A stretch of 64,000 nt of DNA from Viridothelium virens (GCA_010094025.1 ML991861.1:1-64000), one strand, 5' to 3'. Counted from the stretch's first letter, positions 11,834 to 23,030 are shown. Notes: generated by a model not told the origin, from the sequence alone. Numbers and translations: made by a program.

Positions 11834-11986
11834 TGATGTTGTATGTGATGTGTGAGAAGGCAAACCTATCACGTGAACATGAGTAAGGGCCGTGAGTTGC
11901 TACGTATACTCTATACTCTAGATGTCCTGAGGTCCTCCCCTCCATAGCTTAATCTACAAGCTTTCACCACCCAATTTACCACTATC
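11834..11986 (-). repeat. Small dispersed repeat, copy A
   Basis: This stretch is an inverted, diverged copy of 25076-25201. Shared blocks include GCTTTCACCACCCAATTTAC, the AGCTTAATCTACAAG block and TGTGATGTGTGAGAAGGCAA. The left end begins TGATGTTG; the right end is decayed. It is about 150 bases long and non-coding, and is probably a MITE-like element with very short terminal inverted repeats. Confidence 0.7.
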
Positions 11987-12850
11987 ATCCTAGACGAAGA
12001 CGAGTACAGCGGCGGTGATATGTTTGTTCTTATGCGATTCGCCAAATGATGCGTCACATGTGCGAGGAAATAAATGTCGGTACGTGACAGCCTGCCGATA
12101 CAGACGCTTAAGCACACAATTACGTGATCAGAATGCTCGACTTCGTCCAAGAAATGCTTTCCACAGTGTGGGGCATCGAAGTTGACTGATACAACTTTAC
12201 CAGGACAAGTATGTAACTATGTATGCATGTGCGGATGACATCATCGCCTTGAAACTATTTCCGGAAGTCGCTGCATTGATATCAGCCCTCGTTCGTTATA
12301 CTGAGCCATGAGGTAAGGCCTGAAGATTCGCTTGAAAGATCTTTAGAGGAGTTTCAATTGACGGAGGCACTTGTCGGAAGGTGGGTTTGGAACACCAAAA
12401 TTGGATGAGACGAGAGGTCTTGGGTTGTGGTGGTCCGTGTTGGTTTCGGACACCTTTAGGAGAACGCAGAATGAGATACGATACATGAAAGGCGCATCGG
12501 AAGTACCGAATTCATGATGCCAGATCGTAAAGGATTGCTTTTAGAATCTCGAGGATTTTGAGGGACATGTCTGATTCCAGAACCACCTCCTTTTACGTTG
12601 CGCTGTAGAAACTTATGGTCACCTCTCTTCGTCGGGGTGACCGAACGTTGAAAAGACGCAAGCATACGATACATGGCAAGCTTAGTTGCTCTCAGAAGGC
12701 ACAAAATGACGTCACATATTTAGTAGATCTGCCTGGTATGAAGTTGTACGTGGATGGTGAGCATGATATATAGCCACTTGTTTCCTCATTCCTATTTTTT
12801 CCCCTCGTATCCTATGCTCGTCTATACTGTATCCACTGTCATCTCGCGCA
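11987..12850. other. Intergenic, no gene recognised
   Basis: About 860 bases without an assignable frame. The last part is the presumed promoter and leader of the secreted-protein gene at 12851. Confidence 0.45.
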
Positions 12851-13861
12851 ATGCGTACTTTGTCTAATAATTTACAATCTAGTTTCTTACTTGTTTTACT
12901 GGCCCACTGCATAATTGCGATTGTGGCGACGAATTCAGCAAAGAACCTAAACACAGGCAATCAGACCTTAGGCCCTGACACCTCACACAATCGCGCGCTT
13001 TGTCAGTCAAATAATTGCAGCACTGCATGTAATGGCGCCCCAATCCGGATTGTTAAGGCCAACAATACAGTTCATACTTTGGCTCCCCTTACCAATTCGA
13101 CAAACAGCCCGCAAAAGCGGGCCCTTCTACAAGGTATGCGTGATTTGAAAGCATATGCTAGAAGATTGTGGGCGGAGATAGATGCGAATGATCTATGGAG
13201 CGATCTTAACGGTCCTCCTACTGATCAAACGAAAAATGAAGGCTGGTTTTTCCCGACTTACCCAGAGGCGGGTACTTCCCTCGGTATTCGGACCTTAGCC
13301 GGAAATACAGCTGTCCTGATTATGACTAGGAAAGGTGTCTTCATGTCACTGATCCCTAACATTCCGACATGGAGCTATCATGATGAGGACTACAATCTAC
13401 AGATGCGAAATGACACAGATTTCGTGGCACGTACCATAGACATAATACGATTTGGAAACCCAACCTGCGGAGAAGACAGCCCTGGAATAGAACAACTTAT
13501 GGAAAGAGGGGAACTATTTCATGAGGCAAGCCAAGCTGTGTATATTTATATTCTTACACCGGTACGTAGCCGTAGGGAAGACTTTGTCGTCGGCTTGGAT
13601 GCCCCGTATGAGCATCAAATTATGTTACTTCGGCATTATCTAGACGGTCTCTTTCCGCATGCGATAGAAGTGGATGTCATTCGATTTAGGTGGGATCGTT
13701 CTGGCATGGCTCGGGCAAGTCGGATTGTTATTGAGATCGATACACACGAAGGGGACTACCAGGACCACGATCCGAACCTCCGTGCTGAATATGGGGCATG
13801 GAGGTTGTGGGTGGGAGAGCAGTGGAGAAAGGATGGCATTTTTCTTCAAGACGCAGAGTAG
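12851..13861 (+). CDS. Predicted secreted protein of unknown function
   Basis: I do not recognise the family. A single exon codes for 336 residues. The N-terminus (MRTLSNNLQSS, then a run of hydrophobic residues ending near AIVATNSA) looks like a cleavable signal peptide. Residues 35-60 hold three or four Cys (CQSNNC, CNG) and several N-glycosylation sites (NQT, NCS, NNT, NST). The body is an acidic globular region with GTSLGIRTLAGNTAVLIMTRKGVFMS and WSYHDEDY. The phrase 'GNTAVLIMTRKGVFMSLIPN' looks like a conserved core strand pair. There are no transmembrane helices beyond the signal and no catalytic motif I can name. Its place among HET and NTPase genes fits a lineage-variable secreted protein. 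Confidence is high that it is a gene and low for any role. Confidence 0.75.
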   Translation: MRTLSNNLQSSFLLVLLAHCIIAIVATNSAKNLNTGNQTLGPDTSHNRALCQSNNCSTACNGAPIRIVKANNTVHTLAPLTNSTNSPQKRALLQGMRDLKAYARRLWAEIDANDLWSDLNGPPTDQTKNEGWFFPTYPEAGTSLGIRTLAGNTAVLIMTRKGVFMSLIPNIPTWSYHDEDYNLQMRNDTDFVARTIDIIRFGNPTCGEDSPGIEQLMERGELFHEASQAVYIYILTPVRSRREDFVVGLDAPYEHQIMLLRHYLDGLFPHAIEVDVIRFRWDRSGMARASRIVIEIDTHEGDYQDHDPNLRAEYGAWRLWVGEQWRKDGIFLQDAE

Positions 13862-15385
13862 AGTAGCGTTTTCGCTGTCTCTGTAAATCTGCATTTGATG
13901 TTGTTCATGAAGTAGATCCAATCAACATAGCCTCGGAGGTGGTGTTTACCACATCTCACGCGCGCTCGGATCCCTTCATGTAGATCCTTACGCCCTGTAG
14001 TTATTAGTTCATTTCCCTTCGCCCTCACCTAGATAGGGAGGTCTATATAGCAGCCTGCACCTCGGGCGACCTAGATAGGTCAATTGAGTTCTTTCCTCCG
14101 ATTCAGTTGTTTGTTACAACATCAGCATTTGACGTGCTTCACGCGAAGTACCTCCTTCGCCGTTCGATCTCGAATGTTCTTGTAACCCGTCCAAGCAGGA
14201 CTCACAGCGTCACACTTACAGCACCCTTCTCATTTGATGATCGAGTCAGCATACCCAGGTCTACATTGGATACTTTTTCTAAGGGATTAACTCCGTTATC
14301 ACAATGATGCCCAATCTTTCGGGCTAGCCAGTATTTGTTAGACAGGAGGGGTCCAAACAATGGGAACCAAAAGCAACTAGAACGCCTCCAACATCAGGCT
14401 AAGACAGTTTTCTGCTTATTGAGACTTCCAGAATTGGGTAGCGATGGTCTCGTGCATGATCCCCAAGTCCGTAGACATACATACTTGACCAGCGTTCGGT
14501 ATGCCAGCATGAGAGCTTCACTTCCACTCACACGCCCTACATTTGCGAACGCGCCTGCAAGACTAAACCACTTACTAATTTTCAAGGACGCCGGATAAGT
14601 GACGTTCTTTTGTACAATTTCACGAGTTTTGCGGCTGTGCCTAGCATGATTCTTTGCAACCCCTTTAAAGTATATACACGAATCATCATCACAAGTATCG
14701 TATATTTCCAAGCTACGTGGCATATGAGATTAATTGCCAGCGGCTTGAAATACAAAACGCCTCAACCCTGGGATAGTCTTCATTCCGTGATTATATAGGG
14801 GTCACACTAGGATGGGATCCCATCGAGCTTAGACATTCCCCACTCTGGAGAACCCATTTTTGCTAGGACGACCCAGTGAATCCCCATCCTATTCCCACCC
14901 TAGCTCAAACCCCTCAATCCCATCCTGTTGTGACCTCTACCCTTCATATACTAGCTCGGCAAAAAGCATTAATTCATCAGCTCTGCGTCAGTTGAAGTCC
15001 AATATTACTCCGACAACTTCGCCGACGATCTCAAGCCATGGCATTGAATCTTATCCAATCTTCATAACTCCTCCGATAACTCAATGTTCCGGTGGATCAG
15101 ATACCTCTGTATGTCGAGTTCAAGTACAGGGTAATAGGGGCCTTATTTCACTTTCCACCTGATTGTCCACATTTTTCAAAAGTGTTTTATTCATACAACG
15201 TCAAAGTGAATATGTTATTTGAGATCTCCACAAGTTTTTCTTCAAAAATCACCTTCCAGTCTTATTTCCAGTCTTTCATCCCAGAGGCACTCCAATGTTG
15301 GAAGAAGTGCAGCGGGAGGAGCATACGTTGGGTTGGCTGCCCGGACTTTCTGATAGTCCGGATCTGAAAGATTGCTCATCGTTCC
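13862..15385. other. Intergenic with a small inverted-repeat element
   Basis: About 1.5 kb with no assignable gene. It includes the inverted-repeat element at 14798-14935. A few open frames of 60-110 codons lie on both strands but show no family features. Confidence 0.45.
14798..14935. repeat. Inverted-repeat element, about 138 bases
   Basis: The left end reads GGGGTCACACTAGGATGGGA, and the right end reads AATCCCATCCTGTTGTGACC, its imperfect reverse complement. The terminal arms are about 20 bases with one short bulge. The interior is also rich in CCCATCC words. It is a non-coding MITE-like unit. A fragment of the same end lies at 8905. No clear target duplication was identified. Confidence 0.6.
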
Positions 15386-15389
15386 ATCT

Positions 15390-16621
15390 AGACGGAAGCC
15401 AGTTTGGTTGAACGCGGCATACGCGTGCGTGTCTACGACCAAGCGGATAGCATTCGAGAAGACGGGGCAGGTCTAGCATTCACGAAGAATGCAATCCAAT
15501 GCATGATACTCGTGAGTTCTTTGGCAGCAGAAGCCTTGCGCTCAGTCCAGACGCTTAACGGCGACCCGGATCACCCCAATGACCACTTACAATGGGTTGA
15601 TGGCTTCAATCAGCAGGGATCCTCGGATCCTTCCTTCAAGCCAATGCTCTTCAGGCTCTTCGTCGGCGCCAACGGCTTCGAGGGCTGTCACCGGGCTCAC
15701 CTGCTGGAAGCTCTCTGGAAAAGGTTGCCCAACGACGTGGTGGTGTTTGGAAGAAAGTTGCAGATACTCCAAGATGATTCGGATAACGAAAAGCTTCATA
15801 TGTACTTCCTTAACGAATTAGTCGAGGAAGCCGATGCCAGTCCGTAGCCATCGAAACATGCGAAGCGCCACGCAACTGACCAGAAGGTATAGTCATTGGA
15901 CGCGACGGGATCAAATCTCGCACCAGGCAGATCCTCCTAGGCCCCGATAGCCCAGCTTCACATCCGCAGTGTACGCACAAGCTCTCGTATCGGGCGCTGG
16001 TGCTCATGGATAAGGCTATCGCTGCCTTGGGTGCGAGTAAGGCATCGAACCAATGCATGCACATTGGACCACAGAGACATCTACTCCATTTTCCAGTCGC
16101 TAACCAAACGCTCCTCAATGTAGTTGCCTTCAACACAGATCGCAACCCTTGGACGCGCGAAGACGGGAGGTTAACTGCAACAGCCACGAGGGAAGAAGTC
16201 ATCGACGCCTTCAAGGATTGGAATGGTCCTGTCCGCAACATCACCCAAATGTTTCCAGAAACCAGCGAAAAGTGAGCAGTCTTCGACAGCTTCCATCATC
16301 CGGTTCCCCTCTATACCAGACATCGAGTGTGCTTAGCAGGCGGCGCAGCCCACGCAGCCGCCCCACATCATGGCGCTGGCGTTGGCGTCGGTGTCGAGGA
16401 CGTTCTCTGCCTCGCCACCGCTCTCACGAAAGCCAGCACACTCGCCAACGACGACGCAAAGGCAGCCACCGCGGCTGCGTTCGCCGTCTACAACGACGCT
16501 GGCTACGAGCGTACCCAGTAGCTGGTGCGCAGCAGCCATGAAGTCTGCGACATGTACGAGCTGGACCACCCGCTGACGCGTGGAGACATGGCTAAGTGTC
16601 GCGAGGAGATCGAGGCGCAGT
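15390..16621 (+). pseudogene. Broken FAD-dependent monooxygenase (salicylate-hydroxylase-like)
   Basis: The remnant reads in several frames along a group-A flavoprotein hydroxylase. It starts abruptly at SLVERGIRVRVYDQA, so the usual first Rossmann motif is missing, and TAG lies in frame just upstream. A middle part holds VIGRDGIKSRT, in a different frame from the first part. The part from MLMDKAIAALG onwards follows the family to PETSEK. There TGA replaces a Trp codon expected before AVFDSFHHPVPLY. The FAD pyrophosphate motif reads AGGAAHAAAPHHGAG, with Gly in place of the usual Asp of GDAAHA. A TAG again stands where Trp is usual, before LVRSSHEVCDMYE. Together these show a dead gene. It lies beside an intact SDR gene and a broken FSH1-type hydrolase. 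Confidence 0.8.
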
Positions 16622-16992
16622 CCCTGAGATCGAGCCCGAATGGAAGTCTATATCCTTGCTTTGAGTACTGGAACTGTCGAAATACAAAAGGTCGTTTTGA
16701 TGTCAAATTGGCCTTAAGTGGGGCAGATATTTGTCTAAATCCTATACTCTAGGCAGGAGCAGATTCCACACGATGATGATCAAGATGCAACGTTGCCGTG
16801 CACGATGTGTTACGTCAGCTTGCGATCTTCCATGAGATACTCCGAACTCCGAGATCTATACTCTATGCGTCGAGATCCGCCGTGACTGCATCCAGACGAT
16901 CAATGCCTTGTCCATCATTCGCGCCATTGTTGAGGCTCATGTGGACGTACGTTTCATTCACTCTACGGTACCGAACCACCTTCGTTGCGTCA

Positions 16993-18066
16993 TGGTTGTT
17001 CTCGAAGCGATTCGTGCTTCGAACAAGCGGATTGCGACAACGTTCCCACAGGGTCTGGTCGCTGTGTTCGTCGGCGCAACCAACGGCGTTGGAGAGGCTA
17101 CAGTCCTTCAATTTGCGAAATATGTTCCAAGCCCGCGCGCTTATCTCATCGGACGGTCGCAAGAGGCCGGCATACGCATAGTCAATGAATGCAAAGCCTT
17201 GAATCCCGAAGGCGAATTCACCTTTATAAGCAAGGACACGAGCCTTATGCGCAATGTCGATGAAGTCTGTGAGGATTTGAAGCGTCAAGAAACCTCCATT
17301 AACCTCTTGTTCCTCACCATTGGAACTATGCAAACGAAAATAAGTGAGTAGTGTCGCTGACGCGCTAGTAATCGCACCTTTCCTGATTCCGAAGCTAGGA
17401 ACTGATGAAGGCCTTCATTATCCGGCAGCGCTCACCGTCCATGCGCGAAATCGTTTCATCTCCAACCTGCTCCCACTGATCAACCACGCGACCGCACTCC
17501 GCCGAGTGGTTTCTGTTTTCATTGGCACTCTCGAAGGCCAGGTCAAAATGGACGATTTCCAAGGGTGGAATATGAAACTCATGGCCAATCGGGATCACGC
17601 CGCTTCCATCACCACCCTTTCGCTAGAAGCGCACCAGCGAGAAAACCCCAGCGTCTCATATATCCATAATTTTCCCGGGGTGGTACGGTCTGGAATCACG
17701 AGGGGTACTGCAGGTCCTCTTCTGACCGCACTCAAGACCGTGTTCCGACTCATCGGGCCCCTTGTGTACATGCCTAGCAAGGAAGCCGGGGACCGTCATC
17801 TGTTCCTCTCTACCAGTGCAAAGTACGCCGCAGGCGCCCATGATCCAACTGCTGGCGTACCTCTCTCGAATGGCATTGAGGTCGCCCGTGGAACCAACGG
17901 TAAGGCTGGTGGCGGAGTCTATTCGATCGATGCCAGCGGTGAGAGCGCCAAACCAGTGGTCGGGCAAACTCTTGCCGGTCTGCGAAGCAACGGGATGGTC
18001 GAAACTGTTATGAATACCATTGAAGCAGATATCCAAAGTGCCCTCGCCACGAAAGTAAGCGCTTAG
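16993..18066 (+). CDS. Short-chain dehydrogenase/reductase (SDR)
   Basis: Predicted NAD(P)-dependent oxidoreductase with a Rossmann fold. Two exons, 16993-17343 and 17399-18066, join in phase (KIR then TDEGLHYPA) over a 55-base intron, giving about 339 residues. The start MVVLEAIRASNKRIA is the usual N-terminus of a fungal SDR subfamily. The cofactor motif is VFVGATNGVGEA, close to the classical TGxxxGxG pattern. Arg and Ser of LIGRSQEAG suggest NADP preference. INLLFLTIGTMQT corresponds to the NNAG strand. The usual catalytic YxxxK is not obvious in this subfamily; instead SVSYIHNFPGVVRSG is conserved. Reading frames are intact, unlike both neighbours, so it may be the surviving member of a decayed metabolic cluster. 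Confidence 0.85.
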
Positions 18067-18317
18067 CCGTTTCGGCGTACCTGCTTGCTCAGGAATATCT
18101 GTAGCTCGACCAGAAATTTCTCGTGATGCTCGTGTTTGTAGGATGTAGAGCGCGTAATCCCAAATAAAGTATGGCCGGTCCCACGATTCTACTTTGACAG
18201 GATTCTTGAGGTATTGATGCAAGCTGAAATCATTGAATCATTGACGATTCGACTTTCTCGAAACTCGCACGTGGTTTCGCGATGTCGTATCTACTATTGA
18301 AGGCTTCCATATCGATA

Positions 18318-18498
18318 CTTTACCGCGGCTGGAGGGTTCCTCAACTGGTGATCAATACAATGTTACCTCAGTTTAATTGTCATGACAATGTTGGCCCATG
18401 TTAAGGCGGCGTCAACATGGGCCAACATGGTCACAACAGTAAAGTTGAGGTAACATTGTATTGATTACCGGTTGAGGAAGCCCCCCTCCGCAGTAAGG
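18318..18498. mobile_element. 181-base palindromic MITE, copy 1
   Basis: The ends read CTTTACCGCGGCTGGAGGG and CCCTCCGCAGTAAGG, flanked by TA on both sides (18316-18317 and 18499-18500). Sub-terminal arms ATACAATGTTACCT and AGGTAACATTGTAT are perfect inverse repeats, so nearly the whole unit can fold back. The TA target duplication and the long terminal inverted repeats suggest a non-autonomous Tc1/mariner-type element. Three more copies lie at 19981, 23599 and 51706, all 181 bases. This copy differs most in its inner part (AAGGCGGCGTCAACATGGGCC). Confidence 0.88.
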
Positions 18499-18627
18499 TA
18501 GCTTGATTCAAGCAGGTCAGGGTGGTACGATAGTTCTCAGATTCATCTTGCGTGAAAACTTCTCTGAACGGACACTGACTGCTTCTATCCCCAGCACCAC
18601 CTAGAATAAGTCTTGTAGCTTCATGGT

Positions 18628-19250
18628 CTACCGGACCACCGCTTCGACACTGGCCGTCTTGATGGGGATTCTATGAGCTCCGTCCCACTCTAGCACTCGA
18701 GCCGTACGCTTGTCATAGAACTGATGCGCAAGATTGCGATGCAATGTCAGGCCAGATCCTGCAGCCCATGGACATGCAGTGTGGGGATGCTGAGCGGCTG
18801 TGCTACCATTCCGGTGTTGTGCTCGCGAGACGCGAATGAGAGCAATGGTCCACGCCCTGCCATTATTACTCCGAAGCGGAGCTCCGTCCCAAACAGCCGC
18901 GCGTTGGCATCACGATCCTGCTGCTGACGGAATAAGAGGCTTGCACACACTTTCGCGCCCTGGCTGAATCCCAACAGGCCAAAACACATTCCACTGGCTC
19001 CACGCGCGTTGTCATCGTCCATTGCACGCCGTAATGCCTCTTCAATCTTGGCAAAGATATCGCGCTCGCTTTCCCCGAGAGGAATCCAGGCCCTGAAAGG
19101 ACCCCATTCCTGATAGACAGAGACCACATCTGGCCCAGGCGTGGCAAAGCAGAGCCGTCAATGTGGGGGAAGAGCCCGTGTAAGAGCCCGACATTGTGCT
19201 TGGAAAGTTCTTGCATTGGTACCGCCTCGCCTCTATAGAGGCAAGGAATT
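18628..19250 (-). pseudogene. Broken FSH1-type serine hydrolase
   Basis: Similar to the FSH1 family of fungal alpha/beta hydrolases, which occur both as housekeeping enzymes and in polyketide clusters. The central part on the minus strand (18747-19127) reads PGPDVVSVYQEWGPFRAW and GLLGFSQGAKVCASLL, which holds the nucleophile elbow GFSQG, then LHVHGLQD. The frame is lost after GLQD by one base; the C-terminal part (SGLTLHRNLAH to EWDGAHRIPIK) continues in another frame to a stop at 18628. The N-terminal part before PGPD is also out of frame and diverged. At least two frame losses therefore make it a pseudogene, unless the reads are in error. It runs towards the SDR gene and the MITE. Confidence 0.72.
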
Positions 19251-19980
19251 CTTTGGAGCTTCAGAGGGTTCGGGCTCTCTACTCTGTTCAATCCTGTCAT
19301 TGCTCGTGGCTTTCACAGCGCATAGGGAGGAGAAATAGCCTGGAAACACAATGGCCGAGAGCTAGATACCTACCGCACATGCTGGGCGTAAATCGATCAA
19401 GCCGACGCACTCGATTGTAACAATATACGTTGAATCTGATTGACATAATGGGTACCAAAGTAAGTCTTGGTAATCACAGTGCCGGCTTCCAGACATAACA
19501 AAGCTTTTAATTAAAGTCAGCTTAGAAACCAGAGCAAAAGAATAGCACAATTATTATTAACGTCGATAAGTCGTCAATTGTTAAAAGGATTCACAGAACT
19601 ATTATCTCCCATAGCTTCTAAAGTTTTTTAAAGATTTTCAAGGTCTTCCACAAGTCTTATCAATATCTCTTTGATTTTGGACATCATTTCCCAATGCTTA
19701 CAAGAAAAACGATAGAGTCTTTTTTCTTCCTTGTCCAAGCCATTTGGTAACCAACCCTGCTGGACAGCAGCCTGATCGTCACCGTAGCTCGGTTCGATTT
19801 TCTTCTTGACGCACAAAACGCAAACTTTCCCTTTCTTCAACAATGTCGAATATGGAAGTAGCCAACTACTTCTGCTCCCATTGGAGCGACAGATCTAATG
19901 GTGGAGATGACTTGAGCGTATGCGAGAGACTTGGTCTGAGCTGTTCAGGGCCTAAGACTAGCTAAGACTAGCTGAGTATC

Positions 19981-20161
19981 TATTACGGCGGCTGGGGGGT
20001 TCCTCAACTGGTATTCAATACAATGTTACCTTAATTTAACTGTCATAACCATGTTGGCCTATGTTAAGGCGGTGTTTACAAGGACCAATAAGGTCATAAC
20101 AGCAGAGTCAAAATAACATTGTATTAATTACCAGTCGAGGAACCCCCCAGCCGCCGTAAGA
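19981..20161. mobile_element. 181-base palindromic MITE, copy 2
   Basis: Ends TATTACGGCGGCTGGGGGGT and CCCCCCAGCCGCCGTAAG. The inner arms are AATACAATGTTACCTTAATT and its near complement at about 20110-20130. The outermost two or three bases are changed from the CCTTACGG consensus, so the TA target duplication is not clean. It has the same length as the other three copies. It directly abuts the pyrimidine-rich tract that starts near 20190. Confidence 0.85.
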
Positions 20162-20189
20162 CAGTTCGCAATAGTGGCCCACCAAGCGC

Positions 20190-20610
20190 GCCAACCCCCA
20201 GGCTGCTGCTGCTCTTCCTCCCTCCTCACCACCTCCCCAACCCCAACCCCCGACTGCTCCCTCCCCAATCTCTCCCTCTCCCTCTTCCTCTCCTTCTCCC
20301 TCACCCCCATCACCCCCGTCATCCCCCCTCTCCCCCTTCCCCGCCTCCTCTCCTCCCTCCTCCTCTCTCCTCTCCTCTCCCCTCTCTCCTCCCTCCTGCA
20401 GGTACCACAGGGCCTGTCGGGGGCAGTAGTGGTCATTTACCACTACGCCCCCGGCCTCCAGCCGATTCCACTAGCGGCGGCGGCGGCGTGGCCTCCGGGA
20501 GGCACGCGAGGGGGGGAGAGCCGGGGCAGGGCCGGGAGCCGGAGGAGCCAGGCTGGGGAGCCGGAGGAGCCGCCTAGAGAACGTTATTTGTTAGCATTTG
20601 CTCGTTGTTA
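20190..20610. repeat. Pyrimidine tract, hairpin and G-rich block
   Basis: About 20205-20400 is almost pure C and T on the plus strand. A strong inverted repeat follows at 20419-20452: GGGGGCAGTAGTGGT, loop CATTT, then ACCACTACGCCCCC, with one bulged base. Then comes a G-rich block (about 20480-20575) with CCGGAGGAGCC repeated. No family is recognised in any frame, and the long open frames here are products of low complexity. Confidence 0.7.
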
Positions 20611-23030
20611 AGGCATTGTATCGACTTGAAATGACTTGAGAGGGTTGGAATGGGGAGCAAAGACCTAGAAGCGTATTCGAGGAAGTCAGGAGGAAGTGCT
20701 GATTGGGAATCGGCATGAAGTTGGAAGAGTGAAGAATAGTGTACGCAAGAGTTGTGCGGGAGACTTGTTGATGCTGAGAGGGGACGGAGTGAAAAACACT
20801 CAGACGGCACTGTGAGATAAGGAGCGGTATCTTTAACGATGCTTGGAGGGAATCAAGAACGAGTGGAAGATTGTAAGATACAAACATATGTTGTCGGGTC
20901 GATCAAGCTCTGCAAGGGAGAATTTGAGGTGACCAAAAGACTTGTGGAGATGCAGGACAACTGATCAGACATGGAGGGATGCTGTAGGCATGAGCTAGAT
21001 CTAGATAGGGTATGACGAATAGGTGATATGGGGGCGATGGAGAAGAGACTGGTGTGAGAGACAGTGTTGAGATGAGTTTAGGAACTCTGTAGCATACCAG
21101 TTGAACGCGCACAAAGGCGCTCCGCCCATCTTCGCCGAGGTGTGTTTCGATCGACATCTATATATAGTAGTTAGTACCATGGCAAGCAGGATTTCTGATG
21201 CGCGGCAAATGCGTCACCAAATGATATGCCGGGAGAGAGAACACTGTATGAAATTATCGGGGTCGCTAGTACACAAAATGCACGACAATGAAAAATTGAA
21301 AGGACCATTGTGTTGATGGACGCTTATCACTTACTTTTCGATTGCAAAAAAAAAAAAAAAACTAAACACTTGGTCAGCACATAACATAAACTTGATGCGC
21401 ACTTGAGCCGGAAGGTGAAAGTGCAAGATGATTCTCGAACTAGGGTCATGTGGAACAAAGTCGAAAGCCGCCATTTGAGCGGGAAGAATGAGAAACGATG
21501 GAGGGAAAGGGCATGGATCTGGTTATTGCATGATTGCATTAGTGTTTGGGTGATGAATAGAGGCTCACGTTTCGGGGAGGTATTGCAGAAAGGAGGGATG
21601 TCTTGGTGAGCAGCTCACCAGATCTTGGTCTTTATCTATGATTTCGTTAGCATTGGATCATCGCATGAGCTTAAACAGCTCTGGGAATAGGCAAGCAACA
21701 TCAAAGAAGGGGGAGGTGGAGGCTGTTCAGGAGATAGATAAATGAGGAGACACTGTCGGCGGGTCCTGAACTCTGGATGGTGATTATAATGCTGGAAAGG
21801 GAGTCTAAACAGAGAATGCTGCGTGTGTGAATAAATGATGGGATATCGCTGGCGCAGCGCTGAGTTTAAGGAATGAGACTGCACAAAAGGATGAGGACAA
21901 GATAGAGACGGAAGAATTGACAACGCACCAGAGTTTTGTGTGCTATTCTGGTCCAACGTCTTAGCCTTAGATAACCATGACACACTTCGTAGAAGAAAGC
22001 AAGAATGGATGATAGACATATAATGTGATGTGCACTGATGCCATTACGTTCAAAGGGTCGAACTGAACACATAGTGCTCATGTGTGGCGCGTGAAATCTT
22101 GAGTGGCGGGGTGTTGAAACGTGGTTAGACGGCGATGAAATCAGGGACATTTATGTATGAAGCCAAATGTATACGAAAGAAATGGCGCTCGGGATCAAAG
22201 GTAGAGCTTGGCTGACGCCTTGGGCGGAGATGTAGATGGATCAGGATGGGTCCAACCCAGGCGTGTTCGGACGAGGGAGATCCGGATGGAGCGCAGAGCA
22301 TGGATGGGTACATGGATATGCAGGTAGAAGGAAGAGAAATACGCCACGTACCGATTGTGCTTCAGAAGAGTTAGCAAACATGCAATATGTTGACGGGACG
22401 GGTTGGGCTGGACATACCTGTGGAACTGTGCCTGAAGAGAAAACGAAGAAGGGCAGGCGATCGTTTTATTACCGCTTAGCGTTGCTGGCTAGACGCACTG
22501 CGAGTGCCTCAGAATGAAAAGGTATCGAGGATTAATGACAAGAAGCAAAGAAGCATTATGAAGACAGCAACTCGAACCTGATAGGACAGTCTGAGGAGAA
22601 TAAATGAAGGATCAGAAGATGACCGAAGATAGGAAGTCGCGATATTATGAATTTTGGGGCGAACGGAAGCCAGAGAGCCGCTAAAGGAGCAAGTCACCAA
22701 TTGTCACCCGAGGATACCCATACACGCTCGCTCCTACTGATTGAGTGGGCAATGGTCTCTAATGAATCGACAATGCGGACCTCAGGCGCAGACCCGCCTC
22801 TTGAAGCTTCTTATCCTGCTGTTCTAGCAAGATCGCACCCACGGATCTCACATATGGTATACGATGCTCTTGCTGTAAGCAACGAGAAAGACCTGGCTGT
22901 CGCAGTACCTTCGTCTCCGCAATGAACCTCAAGCCCAGCTGATTTGTATGGAGTGCAGGCACGATGTACACCACAGGAAAGCTCGTTCAAGATTAGTCGT
23001 CTCGCTGCCCATGGAGAAAAGTCGACGGGG
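20611..23030. other. Gene-free stretch, purine-rich on the plus strand
   Basis: About 2.4 kb with many short open frames on the minus strand but no recognisable protein. The plus strand is visibly richer in A and G than in C and T, at least between 20640 and 22650. This is the composition of untranslated or intronic RNA transcribed from the minus strand, but no coding exon was found to support that. A poly-A run of 15 lies near 21346. Confidence 0.5.

Noticed and set aside
20108-20611. Open frames of 145, 111 and 102 codons at the pyrimidine tract
   Set aside because: Low-complexity translation of a CT/GA tract and MITE ends; not protein-like.
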